64,000 nt of DNA. Source: Pteria penguin. Lineage: Eukaryota > Mollusca > Bivalvia > Pterioida > Pteriidae. The stretch is from positions 34,488,596 through 34,552,595 of the forward strand of contig CM068582.1 in the NCBI GenBank assembly GCA_035048485.1, in the 5' to 3' direction. Shown piece after piece: positions 13,101 to 24,897 of the stretch (its first letter is position 1; every line of letters begins with the position of its first letter). The translations under genes and the position numbers were made by a program. The notes under the pieces are model-generated. The model did not search any database. It was not told the DNA's origin and saw only the letters and a program-made list of their open reading frames with translations.

Positions 13101-14910
13101 CCGTCCTTATACCTCTAAACCACCGTCCTTTATACCTCTAAACCATCGTCCTTTATACCTCTAAACCACCGTCCTCATATCTCTAAACCACTGTCCTTAT
13201 ACCTCTAAGCCACCGTCCTTATATCTCTGAACCACCGTCATTTATACCTCTAAACCACCGTCCTTTATACCTCTAAACCATCGTCCTTTAATCTCTAAGC
13301 CACCGTCCTTATACCTCTAAACCACTGTCCTTATACCTCTAAACCACCGTCCTTTATACCTCTAAACCACCGTCCTTTTTACCTCTAAATCACAGTCCTT
13401 ATACCTCTAAACCACCGTCCTTATACCTCTAAACCACCGTCCTTATATCTCTAAACCACCGTTCTTATACCTCTAAACCACCGTCCTTATACCTCTAAAC
13501 CACCGTCCATATATATCTAAACCACTGTCCTTATACCTCTAAACCACCGTCCCTATACCTCTAAACCACCGTCCTTACATCTCTAAACCACTGTCCTTAT
13601 ACATCTAAACCACCGTCCTTATACCTCTAAACCACCGCCCTTTATACCTCTAAACCACCGTCCTTATACCTCTAAACCACCGTCCTTTAATCTCTAAGTC
13701 ACCGTCCTTACACCTCTAAACCACCGTCCTTATACCTCTAAACCATCGTCCTTTATCAAAATTTCAAGTTAGGTCTTACCTCTGTTCTCAAGAAGTCCAT
13801 GAACGTTCACCGTAGTCAGCGTAGTGCATCGCTACGAAAGTCATAGCGACATAATGGTTGGTGGTTTTTGTTTGTATTATTATTATTTATTTATTTATTC
13901 GTATTTTACATACGCTAGATGCTCAACGATATCCCATCACCACCGTACCGCGTTAAACATAAGCGATTTTGAAATTTAATTTATTCTGAATAGGCCATTT
14001 TCAAGTAACCGTAAAGGATCGTTAAAAACCCAAATTTTACACGTCAGACTACGGATAACTGATTGTGACGTCATACTTGGTAACGTTAGTTAGCATTGAC
14101 GTTATGTATCCAAATGTAAGATTATTACGTCAAAAATAAAATAACGCCAAAGTATGCAATGTCCGTAGTTTGGATAGAACTCGGAAATACTCTAGAATTG
14201 AGGGATCGCCAGATCCAACTTCAACCACGCCCATCACGTAGTTCCATTGTGACGTCATAGTTAAATTAATGTTTGACAGGCCATTTATTTATGACGTCAT
14301 AATGAACAAGTGTGCCAAAATATGTGATGTCTGAACGTGACAGTGCCAGTGTAGCTTATTGGATGAGGTGATTGGCTCTCAACCGAGAGGCCTCTGGTTC
14401 GACTCCTACCTTGAGCACCTTTGTGTCCTAGTCAATGAAAATTGAGGTCCCATGCCGCGGTAGGCGTGGCCTGAAAAAAATCCCCAATGCTTGAGGTTGG
14501 TCCACTGCAAAGGTATAAATTTCTATGCAATGCATGTCCCATACCGTCATCATATACGTGAAATAATCGTGAAGTGACGTGAAACATTAATCAATCAATG
14601 AAACTAAAATTTTCCTTGTCACTTAATAATGTACACATAATCTACAAAAATGGTAATATTAATACATACCAGGTAAGTCCTTGATCATAGGAATACACCC
14701 CAAACCACCACCACAAGACTGCCACAACCCTAAAGTATCCATATAGACAGTGTTTCCGGTGTCGATTATCCTGATAGGTATACCTTTGGATTTAGCACTC
14801 CAAAGTGGTACTGCTAATCCAAGAACAGTACTTAGAAATCCAGTAACAACAAGTATCGCTACAAATTTCATAAGAAGTGGTATTTTTGTCCATATTTGAC
14901 AACAAGCCAT
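9774..14910 (-). CDS. Claudin/PMP22-like tetraspan membrane protein (complete)
   Basis: Three exons: 14910-14670 (ATG at 14910, donor GTATGT), 11966-11817 (acceptor TTCCAG, donor GTAAAC) and 9922-9774 (acceptor ATTTTCAG, stop TAA). All junctions are phase 1 and join into 179 residues, within the usual claudin/PMP22 range. TM1 is about 14-35. The first extracellular loop carries W37, the signature GLW at 61-63 and Cys at 66 and 72, the W-GLW-C-C pattern of the superfamily. TM2 is about 84-109, TM3 about 124-141 and TM4 about 151-176, with a very short C-terminal tail. A barrier or adhesion role at the plasma membrane is inferred from the family, and no PDZ-type C-terminus is evident. Intron 1 contains a 914-bp minisatellite. 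It is a tandem paralogue of the gene at 1911-7263, on the same strand. Confidence 0.82.
9955..10244. repeat. (TA)n and (CA)n microsatellites, with a duplicated flank
   Basis: TA repeats at about 9955-9981 and CA-rich tracts at 10075-10152 and 10215-10243. The block ATATCAAGATGTCAGAATCA occurs at both about 10038 and 10181, showing a local duplication of about 143 bp. Open frames over these tracts are simple-sequence artefacts. Confidence 0.9.
10275..11765. mobile_element. Decayed GGGGG-bordered DNA transposon
   Basis: The left part (GGGCGAAGCCCCCCGGAAGCTC, then GTACATTGTCACTTC and ACCGTCCTCAGTC) resembles 15170-15310. The right border GAACCTGCCACTGG after a C-rich tract resembles other GTGGCGGATC ends. 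Inside, 10560-10870 carries a second unit with GACGGACAGACAAACAG and the inverted-looking end TGCCTATGGCGGGCCCTGAA. No transposase is visible. Confidence 0.45.
11990..12835. other. Intron DNA without a recognised feature
   Basis: Part of intron 1 of the complete claudin-like gene. AT-rich, with no exon on either strand that fits the gene. The 102-codon plus-strand open stretch at 12266-12574 has no motif and low-complexity AT composition. Confidence 0.5.
12841..13755. repeat. 22-bp minisatellite, about 41 copies
   Basis: Consensus TACCTCTAAACCACCGTCCT plus TA or TTA. Variants (ATC or TTAATC for TACC, CATCGT for CACCGT, AAGCCA for AAACCA) recur in blocks, pointing to higher-order duplication of several units. 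It lies in intron 1 of the complete claudin-like gene. Confidence 0.97.
14348..14610 (+). mobile_element. tRNA-derived SINE, family II (decayed)
   Basis: The tRNA-like head has GGATGAGGTGATTGGCTC and GGTTCGACTCC, followed by GAGGTCCCATG, GTAGGCGTGG, ATACGTGAAATAATCG and an AATCAATCAATG tail. Upstream at about 14060-14310 are three TGACGTCA sites in what looks like another dispersed repeat. Confidence 0.8.
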
Positions 14911-15069
14911 ACTTTCTCATTAATGGATATCAGATCTAGAAGAAATCCGTTCTACTTCTGTGCAAGTATACTTGATCTACTTTGATACAGAAAACGCGTA
15001 TCAGTCTAGATTTATTTATTTAGTATAGATACTACATAATAATATTTAATGCAATGTTTGTGTGCTACT

Positions 15070-15668
15070 CTTCACTATTGGGCGGATCCAGGTTTTGAAG
15101 ATAAAAGGAGGGGGATGGTAATCAGGCTAGGGGTCTGAGGTCCTCTTACGGGACCAGAGGACGAAGTGCTCCCCATCCAAACCCCCGGAAGCTCATACAA
15201 TTTGATGTTAGGATCTAAAATCGCATAATTTCACCGTCTTGAGTATTATCGTACTTGTGATGGATTTTGTCAGCTGGGTCAGATGTGATTCACTAATAAA
15301 TTCGATTCTGCTGCATCGCAAAATTCGTCATCTCTCGGAGTTTCTCACGTACATTACTTGTAGTGGACATTAACGCGCATTTACAGACGTAGAAGTTTTA
15401 AAATGGGACTGTTTTATATGTTTTTCAGTTATGAAAAGGGAAGGGTTGGAAATGAGGCCCGGAGTGCATGATCTGTGGCGCAGAGAATCTCTCGGTTTGT
15501 TTTTTTTTTTTTTCGATAAGGGGGTGAGGAGGAGGTTTTGGGGTTGTATTTTGTGTGTGGGTGAGTTTTTTATTTTTTTGGGGGGGGAGGGGGGGTTGGG
15601 GGGTTGGAGGGAGGTTTAGGGGGATGGGCGAACTTCCCTTCCAATCCCTCAGAATCCGCCATTGTTAA
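15070..15668. mobile_element. GGCGGATCC-bordered DNA transposon, non-autonomous
   Basis: The left end ATTGGGCGGATCCAGG and the right end AATCCGCCATTG are inverted repeats, both followed inward by G- or C-rich tracts. The middle contains poly-T and G-rich low-complexity DNA and no coding frame. Confidence 0.6.
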
Positions 15669-16207
15669 TAATCTTGAGACCTTTACTTATGAAATTGACA
15701 CGCAACTGTTAAATACATTCATATTAAAATCTAAAGCAAATGATAAAGAAGCTTTGATTTACAATAATATTTTATTTAATTTTTCATGTTAAAGCCTCGC
15801 GTGAAACTCAATTTTTGACAAGGGATTCGCCGATACCCTGTCAGATTTTGTAAACACGCGCATAGTATCCCCCAACTATTTGTATATTCACTGTTGTTAC
15901 TTCGTCCTTATTGCAATTCTTTAACATCCAATCAATCGGCGCACATATCTTGTAAAACATTATCTTCCCACATGAATTAAGTAGATATGGACACCATAAC
16001 AATTAAGCAGAAATGGACACCATACCAATCTTCAATCATACGGTGCATGGCATCGCGCATAGATATCGCGATCAGGTTATGAAAAACTGGTCAGACTCTG
16101 ATAATGAATACGGTAGTGATAACTTGACAAAAGTTTCCGCTTGTATTAATCTATCTCATCCAGATACACTTGGCAAAGTTAAAGGGGATGTTTGAAAAAC
16201 TGGTCCA

Positions 16208-16345
16208 ATGATATGGCAGTCGTTATCTAATCGAAGGATCCGGGTTGGATTCCAGCTTGCGGTACGACATTTTCCTCAGATGATTTATTATTATCTGTCG
16301 CCCTATCTGTCCTTCGATGAGACAGTACAAACCGAGGTATCCTAC
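16208..16345 (+). mobile_element. SINE family II fragment
   Basis: Contains GGATCCGGGTTGGATTCC (B-box-like) and CTGTCCTTCGATGAGACAGT, matching the head and the start of the family II core. The rest of the core is missing. Confidence 0.55.
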
Positions 16346-16401
16346 CAGTATTGCTGATGAATGAAAAGAAATTGATCTGCAGATAAATAATCTCGGTTTT
16401 T

Positions 16402-16525
16402 GCAACCCCCCAACCCCACTCCACAAAAAAAACCCCCCAAAAAACAAAAACAACAACAAAAAAACTCCCCCCCCCCAAAAAAAAAAACCCACCACCAAAA
16501 CAAAAATCAAAAAACAAAAACAAAA
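16402..16525. repeat. A/C-rich low-complexity tract
   Basis: Runs of A and C (poly-C of nine, poly-A tracts). Both strands are open over it only because of composition. Confidence 0.9.
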
Positions 16526-16739
16526 CACGCATTTAAAGAAGAAGAGAAGAAAATTGTGCATTTGATAAAAACTGGAATATTCCTTGATTGTCATTTTTGA
16601 CAACTTAGAGGGTTTAAACGGTTTATGATAATAATTGATGTAGATCTCATTTACAATCATCTTCAAATACATTATCTCGATAAGGATAAAGGTCGATAAC
16701 TGGAACTGTGGGTGCAAAGGCAAGGCGTTCTCACTGTTA

Positions 16740-17110
16740 TTGATCAAAATAAAGTATATTTACTTTTTATACATACAATACCATAATGATTATATACAAA
16801 ACTATAAAAATGTTTCGACAATCTGTACAAAGAAACAATTCATGATACGTTCGTCAAATCGTCTGAATTATATACGAGATTATTGAGCCCGGTATGAAGG
16901 AATGCTATTATAAGTTAACTGATGATTATCGACAAGAAGTCAGAAGATATCTAATCAAGCTGTATGACACAAATCACCAAGGGCATGCACATAAAATATC
17001 ACAATAGTCAAATAAATACCGAAATGACATAATAAAAATATTCAATTATACTGCAGATACAATACCGACTTAGGACGGTCAATTATAGCAACAAACGTCA
17101 ATCATTTGGT
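16740..17110. repeat. Dispersed repeat shared with 4560-5240
   Basis: The end block AATACCGACTTAGGACGGTC near 17060 matches ATACCGACTTAAGACGGTC near 5218, with ATTATAGTGCAGTTAC or a similar sequence preceding it. Boundaries are uncertain. Confidence 0.45.
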
Positions 17111-17933
17111 GTGGTTAACCGGTTTACGGGCGCCCACCTCCCCACTCACCGTAAAGCAGCACAGTCAAGGACACATTGAAAAATCTATAAATCGTCCTCC
17201 ATATAGAGAACAAGAATCAACAAGTTTCTCAACACGAGAGGTCATAAAATTTTCACACGAAACGTTTTATGGAATAATATGCTAATATCAGAAACTCGTT
17301 AGGCGACACCAACACAAGTAATCCGTGTTCACTGTTTGTCTGTAAGCGAGTTCAGATCCTAACAGTCACAGAGGACGAGGCTGTGGACCTTGTCTCCTCT
17401 GAAAAGGTTTGGACAAGGCCTGTCATAAGCCACACCGCCATGTACAACAATCAAGGAAATGTACAATATAGAGGGGCCAAATACAAGACCTATGGTCTTT
17501 GCGATGATCTCGGGGTCATACTCTCGATGTCGAAGGCGTTTAATTATTTTATTTTCAATATGAAATTATCGGAACCTTTGACTCCTTTAATTTGTACACC
17601 GTAGACATTGGGATGAGAAATTCCGCCAGACATATTGTTGAAAATTTATTTCCGAATTTAGATAAAACTTCTGGAGAAGATCTGAAAAATTTACAAAAAC
17701 GTTTTTTGAAGTTTATGATATCTATAACCCTGAATCAGAAGTTTGAAAGTGGTTCGATTTTTTCCCACGAAAATCCAAAACATTATTGCACACTCTAGCA
17801 ATTCGAACCAATTGACTAATATAAATAACATATGATGGAAGTCTAGAGACATCACCATATAAATAAGGAACATTTACAATAATTTCGAAATCCAAAGTCG
17901 TCGCGTTTATCATATATATTTGTATGGATATTG

Positions 17934-18028
17934 CACAGGGACAAAGCCTTCTTGAACCCGGGATCGACTTTCGTACTATGTATACATGCCAAAATCGATC
18001 CCGGGTTCAATCGAGTTTTGTCCCTGTG
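17934..18028. mobile_element. 95-bp hairpin MITE with 8-bp target duplication
   Basis: The ends CACAGGGACAAA and TTTGTCCCTGTG are perfect inverted repeats, and the inversion continues through TTGAACCCGGGATCGA. The flanks GGATATTG (17926-17933) and GCATATTG (18029-18036) match at 7 of 8 bases. An 8-bp duplication suggests a hAT-like source (inference). Confidence 0.85.
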
Positions 18029-18115
18029 GCATATTGTTGTTAATAATTTACACATTTAAGTCCAAGAAGGGTGTTTCTCTTATCAGAAGAATAGGCTTTG
18101 ATTAACTGAAGTTCA

Positions 18116-18269
18116 GGGTCCGGCGCCATAAACTGAGAAAATACTTAAATCATAATTTCAAATTCTTCTGTTCAACAATGTATGACAAAGTATTTGAACG
18201 TTTGATAATGGAATAAATTAAAATGAAATAATTAACACAAGTATTTTCTCGGTTTATGGCGCCGGACCC
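18116..18269. mobile_element. 154-bp MITE with 31-bp terminal inverted repeats
   Basis: The ends GGGTCCGGCGCCATAAAC and GTTTATGGCGCCGGACCC are inverted, extending to 31 bp with one mismatch. It interrupts the PPELQL block of the RT relic. The insertion adds 155 bp in total, so any target duplication is short (1-3 bp). Confidence 0.88.
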
Positions 18270-18892
18270 AGGAGGATAAATGTCAGCAATATATTTTTCA
18301 AACTCAGGGTTATTTATAACTAAAATATCATCAAGGTATATAGAGGTGTCATTGAATTTACCAATAAGGTCGAAAAGCTTCGAGGTTTGAACAGAATAAA
18401 TAAATTTGCTATTAGGGGAGCCCAGATAGTGCCCTTAGGAATCCCATTAATCTGTAGATAATACTTGCAGTTAAATTGCACATAGATATTATCCATCAAA
18501 AATGTGATGGCATTACATAACTCACTACAAATCCAATATTTATAATCATCATATTGTTTGTTCGAGAAAAATCTAGATGTAACTAAAGTACAGAGGTATG
18601 ATTTAGACTCTCTGTTGAAACACCAGCATGTCAATGTCAAATATCATTTTCAATAACGACTTAATTATATTAAAAATATAATCAATCATATGAACATTTT
18701 CTGTATTTAATATAAATTATGTGAAACTATGTACGTAAAACTTGCAACTTTACAAAATATATCTAAGACCAGACAATATGGAATATGTATAGTTTGTGAA
18801 TATGCTACCCGAAGTCAAAATTTTCTTTCGTTTTCCCTTTTATGAAGAAATGCAAAAGTTATTATAATTTGCTGGAACTAATAACAGGACTA

Positions 18893-21800
18893 CTATGTTA
18901 CTATAGGTGTACTGTAATGATCACACTGTCCTTGAAGAACTATTGTATGTCCTTGACCCTGTTGATCGTAGCTATGACCTTGGTTTATCATGCAGTTGTT
19001 GTTTTTGTGATTCGTTTCTTTACTATGATGTTTGATATCTTGATGATTGTGGGTGTGGTCAGTATGACGACTATTATGAACTTTGCCAGAACTGATGTGA
19101 GTGTCGTGACCTAGATTAGGGTGATGATGACCATGAGAATCATGACTTTTATCTGGCGGGTGGTGATGACCATGACCTTTATCGTTAGGGTTGTGATGAC
19201 CATGATCTTCATGACTTAATTTATCATGTGGGTGATGGTGACCTTTATCATGTGAAGTATGACTTTGGGTACGATTGTTATGTCCATGACTATGATTGCT
19301 GTGACCTTGAGAATGACTGCTATGGCCATGATTATCATGCATTTGTCGTCTAGGCGAGATTTTATGCTGCCCACGAACTTTTCTATCTGTCAAGGCTTCC
19401 TCTTTAGCCTTTGCTTCTTCAGCCTCTTTTTCTTTTCTGATTTCATCAAATAAATTATAATCCGAGACATCGCTGTGAGCATGGATACCAGGTTCTAACC
19501 CCATTTCTTTCAACATTTCCTCCAAAGTATCGATATTGGTTTTAGAAAGGCGAAGATACCCACATTCTAACATTTCCCTAGGATTGAATTTGGTATGGGC
19601 GTCTTTAGAAATGTCGAATAACAAGTCTTCAAGGTGATTCAAACGTTTTCTTTGAGCCCTGTTAACGGACGTTTGTAAGCCTGTGTCGGATTCTTTCTCT
19701 TTCCTGTGTCAAAATAGCGATTCATTTATTAAAATAATATTAATTGTATAAAATTACCAAAAAAAAAAAAAAAAGACTTTGATGCTATTCCTTTGTAGAG
19801 TTCATAAAAAGTATCACGGTACAAAATCATAGACTCCAGATCGATTCTTCATCTAGTAATAACGCATTTATTTAATCTGCGGTTGAAGTTCCACTTTCAG
19901 ATTCAAATGACGCTGTCCATGGCACGCCAGTGGATACTGATATAATTTTAAATTTTCAAATTGTTCCTTCAGTAGAATCGAATAGATAAATCGAATAGAT
20001 CCGGGTAATGGAATGAAACCGTGGAAAATCTAAGACAAGACCTGATATCAACGAGGTGTGAGCGTTCCCTGTTGGCACGAACCAAAAATACACATACAAA
20101 AATATCTCAACTAATCAGGAACAAGCAGCTTCACTTCGTCTATTTAACCTCCCTATATTTATTATAAAATCTCTCCGTTTGAGTAAATATCACGTGGGTA
20201 AACTATCATCAAATCACTTCTTCAATTTTCTGTACATGTGTGTCTTATGTCATTGAGATACATTATATAATTGAGATACATTATATATATATATATATAC
20301 ACGTAAAATTCTTTTCTTAAACTGCTTCTGCATCAGGAATTTGTAATAAATATTTTCCTTGAATGGCTTTAATTGTGTACTATACCTATCTTTGAAATGG
20401 CGAGCTTGTTGTAGAATTTCTTCAAGTTCTCGAAGTGTTGCGGAATCCATTCCTTTTAAATAAGGGTATAAGGCGTCACTTCTCTGCGAGAATCAAGGAA
20501 AGACGTTATATAGTGGCATGTCATTGAATTCTTTGAATTTATTACTGTTTCTTAAACTTAAATACAAAGTGAAAAAAACTGGAGAATAATAACGTTGCAA
20601 AAGTCTATGTAACTATAATGGTATGTCATTGAATTCTTTGAATCGATTACTTGAATACACACTGAAAACAAAAACTGGAGAATTATAACGTTGCAAAAGT
20701 CTATGTAACTATATAAAATTATTAGAATCAGTTCTTATTTCATGTCAAATATGATATAAATATTACATTTTATTGGGTGACTTCATTACTTACTTTTTTT
20801 TTATTATGTGTAACCTGCGAAGCGTAGCGGGACATAGGGATCACTTTGTCCGGCGTTTTTTCGGTCCGTCCGTCTGTCCGATAGTCACACTTTCACATAT
20901 ATGGCTATATCTTTGTTATTTAATATGATAAGTTAAAAGTACAAGCCCCGATTAACAAACAAAGTCCTTTCAGTTGGCACCAAAATTTTAGACCTTATGA
21001 CGTTGACCTTGGTGTTTGGCCTTAATTTCAATAAATTGAACCTTCGTCATAAATTTTGAATGGCAAGTGATGGGGCTTTCATATCTCATATGTGTATTTC
21101 TTGTAACAAGGCCTTTTTGTTGACACCAGAATTTTTGACGCTATAACCTTGACCTTGGAGTTTCACCTACTATTTAAAAAATTAACATTGGCCATAATTT
21201 TAAAATGATAAAAGATACGGCTTTCATATTTCACATGTGTATTATGTTGAAAGCATTGGTTTTACCTTGTGACCTTGAGCTTGGAGTTTGACTTACTTTA
21301 AAAAAAGTTAACCTTGGACATAATTTTTGAATGGCAAGTGATAGAGCTTTGATATTTCATATGTATGTTCCTTATTACAAGGACTTGTGACTCGACTTGT
21401 GGCCTTGACCTCGAAAATTGACCTACTTTAAGATTATCCAGTAGCCACACTTTTTTCACATTAACAGATTACATTTTTATCTTTTAGACCATACTGATGC
21501 TTAAGCTATCGTTAAGGTATTGATGTCAATATTTTTGTTCATAAGTCTACGCTTGTGATGTCAATAGAAAAAAAATGAAGCCTTTTGAAATGAAACCATG
21601 GTCGATGACCTTGTGACATTGACCGTGACCACTTTGCTAGGAATAGCTGTTTTGGACTGTGTTGTGATTGTACAAAAAGCCCGACAGGCGACACATGTGT
21701 TCACTTGAATACGCATTTTAGTATTATTATTTAAGAAGCATTAAGGGCCGACCGAGGAGAATAACAACGAATGACAGCATGCCATGTCAAGCAGCGAAAA

Positions 21801-24800
21801 GGAGATACAACACATGCATAGATCAAACTTATTATATAAAGTGTGTAGTGTAAGACATTCAGACTGCAGGGACCAATTACTGGAGGACTAATGTAAAAAT
21901 GATGTAAACTTGAAAATATGCATTCGTTATTTTGCTGTATCCACGTTATTGTCGATACTTTTACTTCTTTGTCGGTATGGTAGACAGGTCAAGTGTGGGG
22001 GTTTTATATCCTCGTTTTCAGTGCTACGGTAGTGAGACGGAATATAAAAATACATACTTACACATTTACTATGATGGAATTGTGTAAATTATAACAAAAC
22101 TAAGGAATGCTTCCATTGGACACAGCCCTAGATCTGCCCTTCAATGTTTTTCCCTTTCTGTTATTATTATTATTATTTATTTTTATTTAGTATATGGTTT
22201 TTATTCGTTTTTGATTATCAATGAAGAGGGATAAAATGTCTTCAAAATGAGTATATGACGCAATAAATTCATAGTGATATGTGTGTAACTATAGTTACGA
22301 TAACTTTTAATAATCAGTTCATTTTATGTATCGAGATGTCAGACCCAAGCATGAGACTTGCTTGTTTCTGACATTTCTGACTAGTATCTTGCCAAATGTC
22401 TTGATAACTGATAACAATGATAGGGCTTTGTTTCACGTCATATTATGAAGGAAGAGATGATGTTACTCTCTTGAAAGGAAAATCATAATCAGATTTATAT
22501 CCCAAGTCTTGCATCGTATTTCGGGAGTCATCATTACACGAAATTGGTATACAATCTACACATCTTCGTACATTTTGCCAAATATTACCAGAGAGTATCT
22601 CTCACTTACTGTATTTTGGTCCTTGCTCATTTAAATTATGGAACAACTTTAAAAACTGGTTAAAATGAACTTGATATTCAATACCATTTATATGCCTTTG
22701 ACAAACTGTTGGGAAGCATAGAAAACAGGTACAGAATTCCTAATACAATCATTTGTGTGATGGAACGCTTCATTTTCAGAAGGTAAATAATTACTTGCGA
22801 AATGTTTGATGGTGCAAAACTATGTACACGTATCATTAATTTGGAACTAGAATAATACATTTATGAAAAGAAGATAAAGTTTGATGATTTTATGAAAAAG
22901 TGTAACAAGTTTGAAAAGCTCTTATGACAGTCCATTTCCTATAGAGGCACAAATATTATTCATCATATCGTTAGACATGTTCTTATAATTACTCTGATTC
23001 CAGATAATAACTCATGCGCGGATACAGAGGGGGGGGGGGGGGGTTAGGGGGGTCTGGACCCCCCTGGAATCCGAAAATTTTACCAAAAAAATGTAATATT
23101 TGGGCATTTTTGGGGTTGGACCCCCCTCGTCTAAGAGAAAAATTTACCTTTTTTGGTTGGACCCCCTCTGACAAAAATTTCTGGATCCGCGCATATATAA
23201 GAAATTTATGTTTTACGTGATGCCTTTATCATTGCCCCATATACCTACATGTATATATTCGTATGTGTTTAATTATAAGTATCTTTGTCAATGTTGTACA
23301 CAGGTACGACACATATTTATGTAAAAGCTTACATTGTTGCATTTGTATCAATCTATGCAGGTCAAAGTGAATTTTATGTATGAAGAATAGTATAGTGTAT
23401 TTACATGTTTCAGTGTACAAGTGATGGACGTGATTGTCAACCTTATAAATTTTTTTCATGCTGCTGCTGACTTATATGTATATGTATTTAGTTCTTATAC
23501 TGAAATCAAGGAACGTTAGCAGCATATAATAGATACAAGTCGTCTAATACTACCGTGTTAGGTCTTCAGTCGGGCTTCTGTGGCGTTCTGTGTCTTGTTT
23601 GTAGAAAATGTTTGTTTATAAATGTAAATGCTGTGTCAGAGTGTGCTCGTGTGTCTATTTATACCAACTAAAAACGTGATATTGAATGTAATAAAAGTGT
23701 AAAAAGGGGGAAGCTGTGCAGGCTTGATACATGTACTCTCTCCCCTATTATCTGCTTAAGAATGATATTAAAATAAATATATTTTAGACTTACTTTTCCT
23801 AACGTTTGAGAACTCATCTTCTTCAAATCGGGCCCGCTTCCAAACTTGCTGTCGTCTGTTGCAGATAACGTCTGAATCGCAGCTTCCAGGATGTTATTCA
23901 TGTCTTCGTGATCATTGCTGTCCTCCATGTTACTTCTTGGTGTCATGGTGTGGCTATGATCATAACTGTGCCTACGATCTTGATCACTTGGGCGCTGTTT
24001 CGCACTGTGGTCCGTTTGATTCTGCCCATGACGTAAGGACTGCATAAAATTGATAAGCTGATCGTAGCTGGCGTGTCCACGTTCATTGGTAGGCGTACTA
24101 AAAGATTGCACTGTGATATCAATTGGCATAGACTTTCTCCTTTCTCTTGTATAAGATTTTCCATCCATTATCTTGGGGAGAACAGAATGATCCGCTTGAA
24201 ACATAACCTTTGGTTTAGACACATTACTCTGTGAAGATTTAGAACATGAATCAGCCTTTTCCACGTTAGGCCGCGCTGCCTTTGGATCTGAATAAAACAT
24301 TAATGCTATAGCAGTCTTACAATGATTATGGATGAACATACATGTACTTAATTGTGCAGGAAACTGAAGTTTCCATAGAAAACTGGACAATGGTTCACTT
24401 CACTTCTCATGAAATCCAGGTAAAACTCTATATATATGGCGTTGCGCTATGACGATGTATTCTAGAACGGCGTACTACAGCAAGCGGCCAGCAAGGCCTC
24501 TAGTCAACGGCGACCTAATGCACATGCATCATCCAATACAGCATTCAATCGAATTATATATCTAGAGGTAAACTTGAAAATTTCATGCAATTCAGTTCGC
24601 AAGTAAATGCAATGGGGTTTCTTCACTGTAGGTATCAGTTTTGAGTTTTACAGATTGTAGCATTCTTTTATGAGTCGAGGTGCAAGAGATTCCGAATACA
24701 TGATAGGTTATGACTTTGGTTTTATCCTAGGTCGCAATGCAACATTTACAATGTAAGTATTTTTTTTCCAAATACCATTATAAATATTTTGAAATCCACA

Positions 24801-24829
24801 TTTAGATTCAATGGAGAACCATACATAGA

Positions 24830-24897
<68 letters not shown>

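Larger units (their letters stand above)
17340..18650 (-). pseudogene. Reverse transcriptase relic, broken by two MITEs
   Basis: Read on the minus strand, fragments in order from about 18650 downward recover reverse-transcriptase features: CNAITFLMDNIYVQF, then GIPKGTIWAPLIANLF, the catalytic YLDD (18327-18338), EKYIADIYPP, ELQLIKAYSSDK, IYDKRDD, ISQLVRIARVCNNV and GYRYHKLQKTFL. Frames shift between blocks and stops occur, so it is dead. Two inverted-repeat elements (17934-18028 and 18116-18269) split it. Similar proteins are widespread in marine invertebrates. Whether the family is Penelope-like or another RT class I cannot decide. Confidence 0.75.

Noticed and set aside
12841..13755. CRISPR-like array
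   Set aside because: The units are adjacent with no unique spacers. It is a eukaryotic minisatellite.
14060..14310. Cluster of three CRE sites as a regulatory element
   Set aside because: They sit in what looks like dispersed repeat DNA within an intron, so no regulatory claim is justified.
16227..16747. A 174-codon minus-strand open frame with Phe/Gly runs
   Set aside because: It covers a poly-A/poly-C tract and a SINE fragment. Low-complexity artefact.
19014..19453. Plus-strand open frames over the histidine-rich exon
   Set aside because: They are antisense to the histidine repeats and arise from its periodic composition.
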